NCBI GenBank assembly: GCA_024036415.1
Contig: JAMWET010006778.1
Span: 1 to 64,000, forward strand
Length of the DNA stretch: 64,000 bases
Direction of reading: 5' to 3'
Source: Prochilodus magdalenae
Lineage: Eukaryota > Chordata > Actinopteri > Characiformes > Prochilodontidae
The position numbers were made by a program, and so were the translations under genes. The notes under the pieces were generated by a model. It had not been told where the DNA came from. It did no database searches and was given only the letters and a program-made list of their open reading frames with translations. This document shows positions 1 through 11,575 of the stretch, in pieces (the stretch's first letter is position 1; each line of letters begins with the position of its first letter).

Positions 1-2120
1 TCCAAGAAACCTTGTGCGAGCAGCTCTGGCACCATGTCCTGTCCCGCTGTCTCTCTTTGTAGCGGTTTCCTTTTCACCCCTCACCCGCCCTTGTGCCACG
101 CTCATGGGACACTCCATACGGCAGCTGGTTTCCCTTGATAACGTTACACTTCCTTCTTTTCCAACCTCCCTACTCACGGTAAAACTGAACAGAAACCACA
201 CAGACTGAATTAAACTCTAGGACTGTTCATCGTGCTGTTACTTATAGATATTGTGATCACTGGGCTTAGTTCGATCCAGGCTTTCCAGTACCTTCGTCTA
301 GGTTTTTAATTTGTACTGTGCCTGTGTCAACTGGAACTTGGCATTTCCATGCCCTCTCCACCCACACGGCTTTTCCTCCAGCCTCTTTATCATACTGTTT
401 TGGTGTTTTTTGAGTCTAGATTATGAAATGGTGGAAGTTACGTATCTTTGTCCTGGGGGAAATCTTATTTAAGGTTTTTGCACAGCTGGAGCTAAAATCT
501 TGCTTTCCATTTAAGGTACATTTTCATTGAGTGTCCCAACACCTGTCTACAGGCCAACGGTACCACACTTCTCTAACGAGACTCCATCCAGGTTACCTGA
601 CGTTCAGCAGGAGGAGCCATCAACAGAAAAGAAAGAGCTGCACGCACTACTTGCGTTTCCACTGCCTCTATAATCTCAGGACAGACACTCACCATGGACA
701 CGGAGTTCAACGCCTCTGCAGAGGTGGGGACAGTGATCGTCTAAACATGACCCTAACTCCACACTACCTGTAGAGGGACTATTTCTATCAGAAGTATTAT
801 CTAGCTTCATAAATAGATATTCTAACGGTATAAGACTTTCTGTAGCTCTATAGGAACCAGGAGTTCATACTGAAATCAGTAGATTAGACTTTTTACAACT
901 CAGCAGTTTGCTAATAATGTTTGTTTAGGACTGTATCATTGTTTATGTCACCAGAAATAGTCTTAGGATGACGTCTGTGATTGGACATTTTCAACAGCAT
1001 AGTGCACAATACCCCTTCCAGATGTTCAGGGGATGTACCATTTCAGATGATTCCTATCAGGATGCTGCCTTCCTCACCTACCCCTAACAGTGGCCTGAGG
1101 ACATAGATGTGGACCAATAGGATTTTTATGGAGTTGACTGTTCAGTGTTGAACGGCCGTCAGATTGCCACACTGATAGAATTCCTGTTGGGTCCACTCTG
1201 TGAATGAACCATCAACTATGCTGTCCGCGGGGACCTCTTATTAACCGGTAAGGAAACTCGTGGGATAGCTCACACCTGTTTTTCAGGGAAGTTGCCAGGA
1301 CGTAACTCATATGTTCAGCACAGCTCTCATGGCTTTAAATCTGATATATCATGGAAATTAAATTCAGGTGTCCCAAATCCAGGTGATAACACAGTGAGGT
1401 TCTTCAAACGGTGTCTCCACAGCCTGCTCATTTCTTCTTCAAGATGTTGGCCTTCAAACGGCAACTACTTCAAGTGTTCCAAAACCAACACTTCACTGTG
1501 GCATCCCCTTTGTCCTTCTGCAGAACACACACTGTTCATTTGGTGAGTGTTGACATGGTCCTCACTGTGGTGTAAAGTATCTGAGTGTTATTTGTTACTT
1601 CATTATGTGTGTATCGTGTGCTGAATGGGTAATACTTAAGGCCTGTTCTGTGGTTTTTACTTAATGAAGCAGGTTAAAACCAATATCCTTTAAAACCTGC
1701 TGCACTGTGATACTGTCAGGGTGTTCAGTAGGACCTCTTTATACTACAGCCTGTTTTATGTCTATAGGGTCTTCTCACTGCAGGTTCCCTAACTAACCGA
1801 CTATCTGATTGGTCTTCATACAGCTGTTCCCCTGGACATCAGCACAGAGCTGGCCGTGATCCGTGGCCACCATGACAGAGTCCCCCCCTCCATCTCTGTG
1901 GGCCTTTTAGCAGGACTGCTGGACACATAGCAGGTTGGAACACTCTCACTTCACTTTTCCACTATTATGATTAAAATAGAATTTAAGGAAGACAATTATG
2001 ATGATAATTATGATAAATAAATAAATCCATCATCCTTATACCTCCCACTCAGTTCTAATAAACAATATGTTATCCAGTTTCCAGTTTCTGTCCTTTTTTG
2101 TTTTGAGAAACTATTTATTA
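1..2120. other. Unassigned 5' region
   Basis: I see no gene that I can name here. Several short open stretches follow acceptor-like sequence, for example a frame opening near 556 that begins PTVPHFSNE and stops near 671, and one ending near 1929 that contains ISTELAVIRGHHD. None has a recognisable domain or a complete exon structure. They may be decayed exons or unrecognised transposon coding sequence. Confidence 0.4.
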
Positions 2121-2124
2121 TTTT

Positions 2125-2333
2125 TTCAGCTGCTGCTTTTACTCAGGGCAACTTACAAATATTATTCATTTTACAGGTAGGCCAGTGCAGTGTTAGTGTG
2201 ATTCTTGCCCAAGGACTCTTATGGGAGTAGCTCAGTATTTCCTACCTAGACTGTGATTTGAACCCCTGTCTCCCACATAGGGTGGCAGTTCTCTGTGGGT
2301 AGTGATGTAAACCGCTGAGCCACAACACCCATG
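2125..2333 (+). repeat. SINE-like teleost interspersed repeat
   Basis: The stretch carries wording of a very common fish repeat: a divergent form of 'ccaaagcgacttacaa' near 2140, 'cttgcccaaggactctta' near 2204, then 'gatttgaacccc' and a run ending 'aaccgctgagccacaa' near 2312-2330. The order and spacing match the family as I know it. The copy is diverged, and the assignment is from memory of fish genomes rather than from a database search. Confidence 0.6.
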
Positions 2334-2464
2334 CAAATGATGTTTTCACAGTTCTCTTTATTCTGTATCTGCCTTTTAGTTTCGTTATAAAAACCGAGCG
2401 CCTGCAGTTTGATGGCTTTTTTCCGTTTCTTTACCCTTTGTTTATATCACAGCTGTGCCACTTT

Positions 2465-3950
2465 AAACGAAAGACAGAGGTCTTGCCTCCTTACAGAGCT
2501 TTCGATTGTGCAATTGACCTCCTTCCAGGTACATCAACTGCCTGAGGCCATCTGTTCTCTCTTTCCAGCCCTGAGAAAATGGCCTTAGCAAATTCAGGAC
2601 AAATCCCTTGCTGGATCAGGACTTTTCTTCTTAATGGGGAAGAAGGACAGGGGACTACATCCTTGTGTTGACTATAGAGCCCTTAATAAAAAAAATGTCA
2701 AGGACAGCTGCCCTCTGCCCCTCATGACTACAGCGTTTGAGGAGTTGCAGCAGGACTAAATTAGACTGCTGCAGTGCCTACAACCTTGTGAGGATTAGGC
2801 AGGGGGATGAGTGGAAGACAGCTTTCATCATGCCACTATGAATACCTGGTGATGCCTTTTACTTTGATAAATGCTTTGGCCATCTTCCAACGACTCATTA
2901 ATGTGGTTCTTCATGAGGCCCTTGGCCTCTATACATTTGTTTATTTAGATGATGTTGATATCTTTAGTAGGACCACTGCAGAACATGTCTCTCATGTACA
3001 CCAGGTCCTACAGCTATTTCTGGAGAACCACCTCTACATGAAACTGGAGAAATCCCAGGTCAACATACTCTCTGTCCAATTTCTTGGGTTTGTGGTCTCC
3101 AGGGGTAGCATGGGTATGGATCCATCCAAACAATAGGCAGTGACTGAGTGGCCTCATCCCACCTCGCTCTGCCTTGTCCAATGCTTCTTGGGCTTTGGCC
3201 ATTTCTATCTGTGCTTCATCTAAGGGTTTGGTTGCAGCGCTGCTCACTGCCCTGGCATGGAAAAAGACAGGTTCATTTTGGTGGACCAACGTAGCTCAGG
3301 AGACATTTGAAGAGCCAACATACAGATTCATATTAGCTCCTGAACTCCACCTCCAGAGCTAGCATTTGTGATGGAGGTCGATGCCTCAAAAGTAGGGGTT
3401 GGTGCAATCCTCTCCCATCGCTCTGGTCAGGACCAGAAATTGCACCCGTATCTACTTCTCCTATTTGTTAACACAGGCAGAGTGCAATTACGATGTGGGT
3501 CATAGAGAGCTCTTGGCAGTCAAGATGGAGGAATTGATTCACTGGCCTGAGAGCATCAAACATCCATTCTTGGTCCAGATGGACCACAAGAACCTATTTT
3601 ATATCAAAGGGGCCAAACGACAGACAGAACCCCAGAGAGGCCTGGTGGGCTTTGTTTTTCAGCCAATTTGCGTTTACCCTGTAGACAGATTCTACAAAGT
3701 GTCCAGGTTTATAGGACTACCAAAACTCCCTTCAGCATGGCTGAAGGAGATTCTTAACTCTCACAGGGTGAGGGGCCAGGTCCAGTACCTGGTGGATTGT
3801 GAAGGTTATGTGCTGGAGCAGCATTCCTGGGTACTGGCTGCTCAAATTCTGGACCCAGATCTTATCCGGGCCTTCCGGAGGGACCGGACAGCCAGTCTTG
3901 GGAGACTTCTAGCAGAGGGTGTCCTGTAAAGTGGTCTTTCTGTCACCAGG
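2465..3950 (+). pseudogene. Ty3/gypsy chromodomain retrotransposon pol relic
   Basis: This is a broken pol gene of a Ty3/gypsy (Metaviridae-type) LTR retrotransposon, spread over three frames. In order it shows a protease/RT linker (LPPYRAFDCAIDLLPG, about 2487), RT start (GLHPCVDYRALNKK, about 2650), RT palm (YEYLVMPFT, about 2837, and catalytic YLDD near 2944), RNase H ([13 protein letters not shown] near 3373; [13 protein letters not shown] near 3489; [14 protein letters not shown] near 3580) and a chromodomain ([10 protein letters not shown] near 3781, [10 protein letters not shown] near 3848). Stop codons and frame changes interrupt it near 2758, 3136 and 3362. Between AKR and the chromodomain almost the whole integrase is missing, so the copy cannot transpose. 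No gag and no clear LTR pair were seen, so it is a fragment. Identity is secure; subfamily is not. Confidence 0.93.
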
Positions 3951-5720
3951 GGAAGGCCATGCTCTATCACTTGCAGTAATCCGAGTGATTGAGTACACCT
4001 GGTTAGGGTCCTTATGAGGACTGCCCACTGTTCAGACATCCTCCCTTTCCCGTTTATATTCTTTGAGTTTGTCCCTTCTTCCCTCCAGCAAACTCTTCAC
4101 CTCCCCACTCAACCACCAGCACTCCACTACCCATCCCAAGTAGTGGTCAGCACATAGACCTCCCGTACGTTGAATGCCAAACCTTCAAACCTTTCTCCTG
4201 TTTTGTTTTACTCTGTTTTCTCCTGTTGTAACAACATTTGCATTTGAGCCCTCCCTGGTGGAGGTTTCCATCAGGGAGTTAAATACACAAGCATGGGACC
4301 TATCCAGAGAGGACTCTCCCCCAATAAAGATTGTTGACCTGTTACAGCTTCATTACAGTGTAACTGTCCACATCATCTTCACTGAACTGGTCGTATACAG
4401 TGTCTGATGCTGTTTGTTTGGAGTAAAATGGTCTGATCTTTTTATTTTGTAACACTGAATCATTTTCTTCCTTTTTCTGTCCTGACAGGTGAATAAAGTC
4501 AAAGTTCTGCTGCATGAAGGGTTTTGATATTTTAAAAGTGGGAGTTACAGATTATACTGTCAGTGTAAGATTGGGAATATTGGGTATAGAAAAAATGTCT
4601 TCCCTTCTAATACTTTTCCTCTGATTATGGAATTTAATACCACGTCTGTCTAAAATTACATTGTCTCTGTAAGTGAGCCTCAATCATCATAAATATTCAA
4701 TAAATTCCTTATTAAATTGTTGCAGCACACAGATTGTAAAGGAGTGATTTTTTAAAATGTTAATTAAGGATAATCTATAGGATGTCTATTATCTCTGAAC
4801 AGACCTCTTTTTACTGTCCATGATAAAACATGTCTGTCACGGTTCAGGGTTACCCTGACACTGCCGATCTCCTGAATTCCACTTCCCAGTTTCCAGTTGT
4901 CCAATTATAACTCACTTCCCCTTTCATTTTGGTTGTCTCGTTGTCTGATCTCCATGTTCTGACCTTTGCTTGTCTCTCCACTCTGACCTCACATTGCCCT
5001 GTTATGTTTGGCTGTACTTTGTAGCTGCGTTTGATTGCTAGATTATTTTAATTTAATTTAAAATTATCTGTACAATGTATTTAACAGAAGTATAGTTTTC
5101 TTGTGGGGACAAGAGATGATTTTGTAGGAGTTGGTCTGAAAATAGAGATATTTAGTTTTGTTTGCTCCTGATTGTTGAAAGAAGTGGTATTTCCATCATC
5201 GGATCCAAGATGTTCTTTGGCCTTCAAAAAAAGAAGGTAGGTGCATGAGTCATGGAAGGGATATAAAACAATCAGAAACCAGCCACTTCACTGTTCCCTA
5301 CATACTTTACCCTCTGGTAAAACAACTGGTAACATGGCCAGGTCAGACTGTTCTAGCAAGTTTAGCCCACAGGCAGAAAACAAGTCTCAAACAGTCCAAA
5401 AACACCATCACAGGACCTACAGATGTTTCTTACTATGTTGATGTCAAAGTTGATGCATCTGCGATCAGAAAAAGAGTGACACTGTGAGGTGTTACTACTA
5501 AACAGATGTTACTTTAGCGGTGGACCTTGATGAACATATATTAAATATAAAAATGAAAATTCACCTATGGAATATCTTTCCAAACTAAAGAGCACAGAGC
5601 AATGTTTTGAGGTCTACAACGGTTAGGTCATCCATGTTAATTAACAACCTAGTTAATGACCACCTTTAGTTACTTTAAGTATTGTTCTGATTACCTCTGT
5701 GTCTGTGAACTGATTTAACC
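3951..5720. other. Unassigned stretch after gypsy relic
   Basis: No gene is recognised. The first 200 bases may be the 3' untranslated end of the gypsy element. A short frame at 4174-4407 (ends ELVVYSV) and another around 5245-5487 have no family I know. A TGTCACGG start near 4833 looks LTR-like but has no matching partner. A short ATG-led piece near 5211 (MFFGLQKKK) is followed directly by GTAGGT and could be an exon end, with no further support. Confidence 0.35.
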
Positions 5721-5730
5721 ACTGGAGTAG

Positions 5731-6135
5731 ATGGTTAAAGTAACCCAGGTGAAAAGTGAGCTCAGAAAGATCAAGATCAGGAAAACTGCAGGCCCAAATG
5801 GCATCAACTCAAGGCTTCTTAAGTCCTGTGCCAACGAGTTGTGTGGCGTGGCTGGGCACATCTTTAATCTCAGCCTGAGGTTAGGGGGAGTTTCACAGCT
5901 GTGGAAAAAATCTTGTGTGGTACCAAACCCAAAGACCCTACACCCCAAACTCAGTAGTCTATTTCTATTTCTACTATGTGCAATAAAACTGCATAGCATA
6001 ATCCTGTCTGTTTTTATCTGTTTTTGTATATAGATCTTATTTTTTATTTGTATATTTCCCAACACTTCTGTTCTTTCCTCTGTGCTGCTGTAACATTGCA
6101 ATTTCCCCACTGTGGGATCAATAAAGGATTATCTC
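5731..6135 (+). pseudogene. L2/CR1-like LINE relic: RT start fused to 3' tail
   Basis: The first 220 bases encode the start of a non-LTR reverse transcriptase: an elongated 'KIRKTAGPNGINSRLLKSCA' block followed by LCGVAGHIFNLSLRLG and KKSCVVPNPKTLHP, which is the usual finger region of fish L2/CR1-type LINEs. The reading frame then runs straight into AT-rich 3' UTR and finishes with the tail motif 'tttccccactgtgggatcaa' followed by 'taaaggattatct'. Most of the RT and the C-terminal domain are therefore deleted. The same tail motif recurs on the minus strand at 10965-10990 and at the end of the SINE at 55.3 kb, consistent with a SINE using a LINE tail for mobilisation. Confidence 0.85.
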
Positions 6136-6139
6136 ATCT

Positions 6140-6245
6140 TAACTAGTATCTTCAGCAAAAAACAGCATGTGGTGTTAACCAGCATTACCAGCAAAAGCCT
6201 GCATGTGGTGTTGATCAGGAAAAAAATAGCATATGGTGTTAACCA
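6140..6245 (+). repeat. Three-unit minisatellite, about 33 bp unit
   Basis: Three imperfect copies of a unit around 'gcatgtggtgttaaccagca' lie head to tail between the two LINE fragments. The units differ by small substitutions. Confidence 0.65.
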
Positions 6246-6249
6246 TACT

Positions 6250-6590
6250 TACTTCCGGCGCCGACTCAAGTGGCTGCCTGTTCCAGTAGCTCCGTCCGTA
6301 TTGTGTGTTTTTCTAGAGTTTTCTACCTTTATTTATTTGTCTTCTGCTTCTACGCACGTCTGGTGTGCATCTGATCTATATCCTAAGGATATTTTTATGG
6401 TTATGTTGTGGTTATGGGGAATGTCAACTCGCTGACCAACAAAACTGATGAGCTGGCAGGTCTGGTGAAGAATCAGAGGCTCTACAGGGAGTGTAGTCTG
6501 TTGTGTTTCACCGAGACTTGGCTCACCCCCGACACCACGGATGCTGGGTTTCTTAGCTTTCTTTCTGCTCCTGTTAACAGTTTGTACATA
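6250..6590 (+). pseudogene. LINE 5' end and start of AP endonuclease (relic)
   Basis: The stretch starts with 'cggcgccgactcaagtggct', a sequence typical of the 5' end of a fish L2-like LINE. It then encodes a frame with MGNVNSLTNKTDELAGLV followed by YRECSLLCFTETWLTPDTTD, which is the beginning of the apurinic endonuclease domain of LINE ORF2 (the ETW triplet is a conserved catalytic/metal-binding neighbourhood). The frame ends after about 60 residues. It is not continuous with the RT fragment upstream: the 3' piece lies before the 5' piece, so these are two separate insertions or a rearranged copy. Confidence 0.85.
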
Positions 6591-6599
6591 CTATTTTGA

Positions 6600-7470
6600 T
6601 TCAGTTACTCTAAACAACATTACAGTATAATAACATATTATAACAACATATAATAACAAGTATAATCATAAATATAGATACAGGTGTCAATTGGCAGGTC
6701 CAAGCCAATCTTTGCAAATTAGCTCTACTTTGCTATTTTTGCTAAGGCCCTCTCGGGCATGCAGGTGAAGTTTTGTACACGGATATGTGATTTGGAAAGT
6801 TGTTTGGTTCTCAAGGTTTACCCCTTTGATATGCGTGCCATAAGAAGACCCAGTGGACCTGTAAGTGGCTTTTTGACATACAGTGGGAGTAAACCAGAAT
6901 TTGTCAGGAGGTCACCAGATGTAATGATCAGGGGCCTTCAACAAAGTTGTAAACCAAGTTTCAGATTAACTCTTTGACCTTTATACAATATACCTGCAGT
7001 CTTTGTAAGAAGAAGAAGTCCAAATATCAGACAAGCAGTGCAGTTTCTAACATGGCATGTAATTCCAAAGTCATTCAAGTTAGAGAACTGAATCTAGGCA
7101 ATAGAACTTTTAATGACTTTCCAGGTTGGAAAGCACTGCAGTACGCCCTTAAGGATTAACTAGTGATGAGTTATTGCATGTTAAATTAGAAATGCAATTG
7201 CCGCAATGATTTATTGACACATGGAGACCCTAATGAGTACAAAAGTCAACTTCAGAGACTACAGTAAAATCCAGAGACTGGTTCATGTCACAATAAGACT
7301 TACAGAGTGTATCGGTCATCCACACAGGAGTCAATGTCTGTTGCTTTCCATTTTGCATCAGTGCAAAGTTGTAACTAAACTTATAGGACTAATTCACACA
7401 CAGAAACAGGGTCTGTCACACAGGGTGTCCTGGCCCTTTAAAGCCCACTGAGAGAGACTAACTGTAGAAA
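6600..7470. other. Unassigned stretch downstream of D8C exons
   Basis: No further exon of the D8C gene could be recognised on the minus strand here, although the donor at 7475-7470 implies one. The text is AT-rich, without a long frame or a familiar repeat. Confidence 0.35.
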
Positions 7471-7475
7471 CTTAC

Positions 7476-9897
7476 TGGTGCTTGTGTTGGATTTGGGGTT
7501 ATGGAGTTGACATCTGGAAGGAGAAGATATTTAAGCAGTTTGATTACATACCACATGAAATCATAATGAATAAAATCCTTATAAATGAAATCATATTTAG
7601 ATGTTGTAGCTGTGCAGTAAGCCATGTTGCAGTACTTTGGTCTGAAAAGCTTGTACACAGAGTAGTTTCCTGGGCAGGTCTTCACTTTAATTGAGGTGGA
7701 ACCAAACAAACAGCAGTCACTACCTGCATTCCCACAGACCTGACGAGTGACCACTCCGTCCTCTATCTCAGGATGGGGACCGTTGAGCCACAGGGTGTAA
7801 TAGGTACCACATCTGGATGTAGGAATGCAGCTCTCCGTCATACGGATGATCATCCCATAATAGAAGAACCGGTACCAGTTGTTCCAGCTGAAGTATCTGT
7901 CACAGATCTCCAGTCCAGTCTCGTTGTTGGCTCTCCAGGGCTGATCCAGAGAGGTGTATTTATTGTAGGGATTGGAGGTGTTGGTGTTTGATAAAGCTAC
8001 CATGGATACAATGATAATAATAAAGCATAAAATATGTGTCTAATAAACACTATATATGGATCATTCTAACAACATGGTCCCTATGCAGAGTCACTTTTAA
8101 TTTTTTGACTATGGACTATAATATAATAAATGATTCAGCATTTCACTAGCAAACCAGTCAGATCCCTTTAAAGATGTAAAGTCACAGTTTTTGTTTATTT
8201 TGAGCAAAGAAATCTCACAACACTATCAATTTCTAAAAAATTTTGAGATTTAATTTTTTGAAAAATATCTATATTTTTGAAAAGTCTCTCTAAATCATCC
8301 TGGGTCCTCGGTCCTCTCCTATGAACTCTTCTCCCCTGTTCACCCTACAGGTTTTCATTTGGGTTGAGGTCTGGGGACTAAGATGGCCATGGGAGGAGCT
8401 TGATTTTGTGTCTGGTGAGCCATTTCTGACTAGATTTGATTACATGTTTAGGGTCATTATCTTGCTGCAAGACCCAGTGATGACCCATCTTCAGCTTTCG
8501 GGCAGAGGCCACCAGAATTTGCTTTAAATGTCCTGGTATTTTAAAGAGTTCATAATGCCATGCATCCTCACCCATACTTCACAGTGGACATGAGGTGCTT
8601 TTCCGCAGACTCATCTGTTGTGTTACTTCTGTGACTTATTCATATGGTTGTCATCGTGTTGGAGCTGATTTTTTTCTTTTGGGTCAGTAGAGTGGTATGT
8701 CTTGGAGTTCAGCCAGGAAGACTTTAGAATTTTGGATGCCCCCTACTGTTCAGATTGAGGGCAAGTGAGGGTTCTTGACCATGTGTCTCTTTAGAAATCT
8801 GATAGCAGCCAATGATAGCTGTGACTTCTAGCTAGTGTAGCCGGTGTTAATTTAACAGAATCAATTTCATTCCTGCCCTTTGATTTCTCCTGGGTCCACC
8901 TTTTTTCTTGGTGATCAGTGTGTGTCAAAAGATATTTTTCACAGAAGATTGTTTTCAGATGAAGACATGAACACATGTAAGTGCTGTAATTGATGTTCTA
9001 TTCTGAGTATTTCCATATTGGATTTGTGTGTTTCTGTAGAGTGTAATCAGATTACACTTGATGTTATAATAACGCTGATGAGCTCTGTGGACGAGCGTCA
9101 TTAACTCCAAAAGAACCTTCTTAATATCAGACCATATTTTAGAAGAGATAATACTGATCACACAATCAAAATTTCTTTGGTCCTCGTGAACAAAGGTGTT
9201 TAACAAAGATCTCAGATAACAAAAGTGAGTGCGAGGAAGGTTTAGGAACAGTACATCACTGTTATAAGCTCAGACTTTTCTCTTTGGGTTTTATAAGGGA
9301 ACATCTTAACCTTTTTACTGATATTGGTGGTATTAGGAATGCATTGCTGTTGATTCTAAAGTTCAACATGAAAGCAAATAAAATATTTAAAGAATTATTT
9401 AAGAATTCATTATTTTTATTTAAATGTATATATCCATATTATTAAGCAAAATATTTATTTTTTTAAAACATCAGCAATAAAACACTGATTACCTTCTGAC
9501 TTTCCAATGTTTACTCCTCCTGTGAAAAATGAATATTGCACATATGAATATAAGAATTTAATATTGGAATGCCTGGAATACAAAAGGGTTTATTATTAAG
9601 CTGTAATATTTTATATCAAATTATAATTAATTAATGCACCTCTTATCAAATGACATGTTTGCATCATTTTTAAAATGAGAAGAAATAAACACAAACTCTG
9701 TGCACTACTACAAATAAACAAATAAATAAAAACAGATACAGTGAATTAACAATTGCAGAAAAAATATTATTTCTAAAAACAGTTTATATGTAGTATTTTC
9801 ATGGGTAGCGTTAGTGCACATTTCTAAAAAATTCTGAAAACTACTTACCATTCATCAGTAAAAGTAGAGGCATGCCCAGTGTGATTAGAAACCCCAT
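7476..9897 (-). CDS. Secreted D8C-domain (uromodulin/GP2-like) protein, first exons
   Basis: Exon 1 (9897-9849) encodes a hydrophobic start, MGFLITLGMPLLLLMN, ending in phase 1 at an AG-less but canonical GTAAGT-like donor (GTAAGTAG). Exon 2 begins at 7996 after an acceptor 'ccatggtag' and joins in frame to give ALSNTNTS, so the junction is well supported. Exon 2 encodes a D8C domain: LDQPWRANN, WNNWYRFFYYG, ESCIPTSRCG, LWLNGPHPEIEDGVVTRQVC, SDCC, KTCPGNYSVYKL and YCNMAYC. This domain is known from uromodulin, GP2 and related extracellular lectin-like fish proteins. Nine cysteines are visible; a cysteine I would expect at the NPC position reads NPY. N-glycosylation sequons NTS, NET and NYS are present. 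The open frame ends at a strong donor, CACCA followed by GTAAGT (7475-7470), so more exons should follow; none was found. If all of 7996-7476 is exon the two exons total 570 nt. A Tc1 relic sits in intron 1. Confidence 0.82.
7514..7609 (-). other. Probable fossil (retained) 96-nt intron in D8C gene
   Basis: Minus-strand sequence ending 'atatcttctccttccag' at 7514 is an excellent splice acceptor in the middle of the open frame. The expected donor, right after the D8C C-terminus (TACTGCACAG), reads CT instead of GT at 7609-7608. Skipping the 96 bases would give YCTDVNSITPNPTQAP, close to what I remember of relatives (YCADVN-). Retained, it adds 32 in-frame residues without a stop. See findings. 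Confidence 0.55.
8290..8765 (-). pseudogene. Tc1-like transposase relic in D8C intron 1
   Basis: Read on the minus strand, this encodes the C-terminal half of a Tc1-type transposase: SARKLKMGHHWVLQQDNDPKH (second catalytic Asp region), SSQKWLTRHKIKLLPWPS, a stop codon, then SPDLNPNENL holding the last catalytic Glu. A stop after WPS and further breaks outside make it inactive. The N-terminal DNA-binding domain and the terminal repeats are missing or too decayed to see. It lies between exons 1 and 2 of the D8C gene, on the same strand. Confidence 0.88.
8766..9840. other. Intron 1 remainder of D8C gene
   Basis: AT-rich intronic sequence. A minus-strand open frame of 83 codons at 9206-8955 shows no domain and is probably chance. 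Runs of A/T dominate 9360-9800. Confidence 0.5.
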
Positions 9898-9962
9898 TAT
9901 GAAAACTGCTGCTCAATTTAAACCTGCATCACCAAACAGAATTACAGTCCAGCATTTCCCTG

Positions 9963-9978
9963 CATATAGCTATATAAT
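9963..9978 (-). promoter_or_regulatory. TATA-like element upstream of D8C exon 1
   Basis: The minus strand reads 'attatatagctatatg' about 65-80 bases before the start codon at 9897. This spacing would place transcription start near 9940-9945 and give a 5' UTR of roughly 45 bases. The element is inferred from sequence only. Confidence 0.4.
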
Positions 9979-9979
9979 C

Positions 9980-10805
9980 ATCTTTACAACAGTCAAAGTC
10001 ATATACATTTTAGCTGGACTTAAAGTATGTTTGTTTATTTAGAATAATTGTGATAAATAATAATTCAGAGTTATTAGAATGGCCTTATTTATAAGCAGTG
10101 TTAATGAACTTGATTCCACATTCACTGCTCATAAGTAACTCAAACACAAACAATTCATGCTGTACAAATGGATCATCTTTGTCAGAATTAGTTCCTTATG
10201 TTGTTCCACTAAGGTATTTAATTTTCACTAATTTTCACAAATCTGTGACTGTTGGTTTTTAGGCACCATATGAGCAGCTCCAGACTTTTTTAAACAGTCA
10301 ATCCTTGAACAGAAGTAAAAACAGCACAATTAATTTTCTTTTATTTGTGTGTATTTATATGCCTCTAAACATTTTGTCAAAATGTAACAGAACATAATCA
10401 GGTTACAGTTACATTTTAGCAAGTAATCACTAATCTAGAATGGAATACATTTTTAAAGTAACCCACCCAACACCTTCTATAAAAGAGTATAAAATATGTA
10501 CAAAGGTTTGTATAGAAGTGACACAATGCTAACTTAATTGCAAAAAAACATACTTACTAAAACTTACCTAGAAAAATAAAATTATTGGATTTATAAACAT
10601 CATATCTGGACTTATGAATCAAATTTACCTAAATAAGAGTGGGCGGGGTTAAAAGTTATGCTTCAAACGGCCACCAGGGAGTGTCAGAAACACTTCTGCT
10701 TCTTTTTTCACCCCCTGTCAATCAGGTCACACCTACCTACAGTCTGTGATAATGATTCATTTGAAATGAATTATGCAGCATTAGAACTAAGGTATCCTCG
10801 CTGTC
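9980..10805. other. AT-rich upstream region of D8C gene
   Basis: Nothing recognisable apart from the TATA-like site. A frame at 10658-10903 overlaps a MITE and is not a gene. Confidence 0.45.
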
Positions 10806-10810
10806 CAAAC

Positions 10811-10935
10811 AAAAACAAGTATCTCATCTCAAATCTAATTTCATCATGTAAGTCAATGGAAGCACAGTGTAAACAGAAGCTGCTGTCTTCAAATGATGCA
10901 TAAAAGTAAAAATCAACAAAAATGGAGACGTTTTT
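10811..10935 (-). mobile_element. Short MITE copy with 'aaaaacatgtatctcca' type ends
   Basis: The ends read 'aaaaacaagtatctca' at 10811 and 'tggagacgttttt' at 10923, an imperfect inverted pair matching the perfect pair of the copy at 40460-40676. Internal text (minus strand: bases reading 'acttttatgcatcatttgaa', then 'cagcagcttctgtttacact') also matches. This copy is shorter and more diverged. Confidence 0.7.
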
Positions 10936-11335
10936 AACTGGACCAAGATAAAATAAAATAATCCTTTATTAATCCCACAGTGGGGAAATTTACAGTGATG
11001 TCCAAGATGATGTCCAAATAATGAAAACAAAAAGTCCAAAAAAAGAAATGCCGAGAAAAGAGAAAAAGAAAGAAAAGAGAAAAAGAGCAAAGTAAAAATA
11101 AATAAATAAATATTTAAAAAATATTAAAAACAACGGTGCAGAGTTTGACAGCGTGTCACTCTGCATGCAGTGAACAAGAATTCCCCTTTCTGTTAAACCC
11201 TCTACCGTTTATTTCTGTTTTTATTCAAGCTTTTCCTTTTGTTTGAGTAACCTGTCCTGGCGTCCCCTTTGTTTGTCTTTTCCCGCCATTTCTCCCACTC
11301 ACTCACTAAACCCTAACCTGACTGGCCTCACGTGT
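10936..11335. other. LINE tail fragment and unassigned sequence
   Basis: Bases 10955-10990 contain, on the minus strand, the LINE/SINE tail motif 'tccccactgtgggattaata'. A-rich purine sequence follows to 11110. No gene is seen. Confidence 0.5.
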
Positions 11336-11337
11336 GC

Positions 11338-11575
11338 TGCTGCGTAGCGCAGTGGTAACACGTGGGGTTATCACTACAAAGGTCAGGGGTTCGATCCCCG
11401 CCTAAACCACAGTTCACACTTTCTCAACATCCTGCATCTGCCATCCAGGTAGTCTGTTTGCCTGCATACAAACCCTCATACCACATAAGTGTTTGGGGTC
11501 CTCATCATACCACATAAGCGTTTGGGTCCAACCTCCCAACCGCACTGTGACCGAAAGTTGGCTGATGACTTACCT
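11338..11575 (+). repeat. tRNA-derived SINE
   Basis: A tRNA-like head occupies about 11338-11411, with an A box (tagcgcagtggtaa) and a B box (ggttcgatcccc) at proper spacing and a pairing 3' side. The body that follows has an internal duplication of about 30 bases around 'ataccacataagtgtttggg' (11480 and 11511). The anticodon arm is irregular, so I call a SINE rather than a working tRNA. Confidence 0.7.

Noticed and set aside
4833..5060. TGTCACGG-led stretch as an LTR of the gypsy relic
   Set aside because: No second copy upstream of the pol relic, no clear CA end and no target duplication were found.
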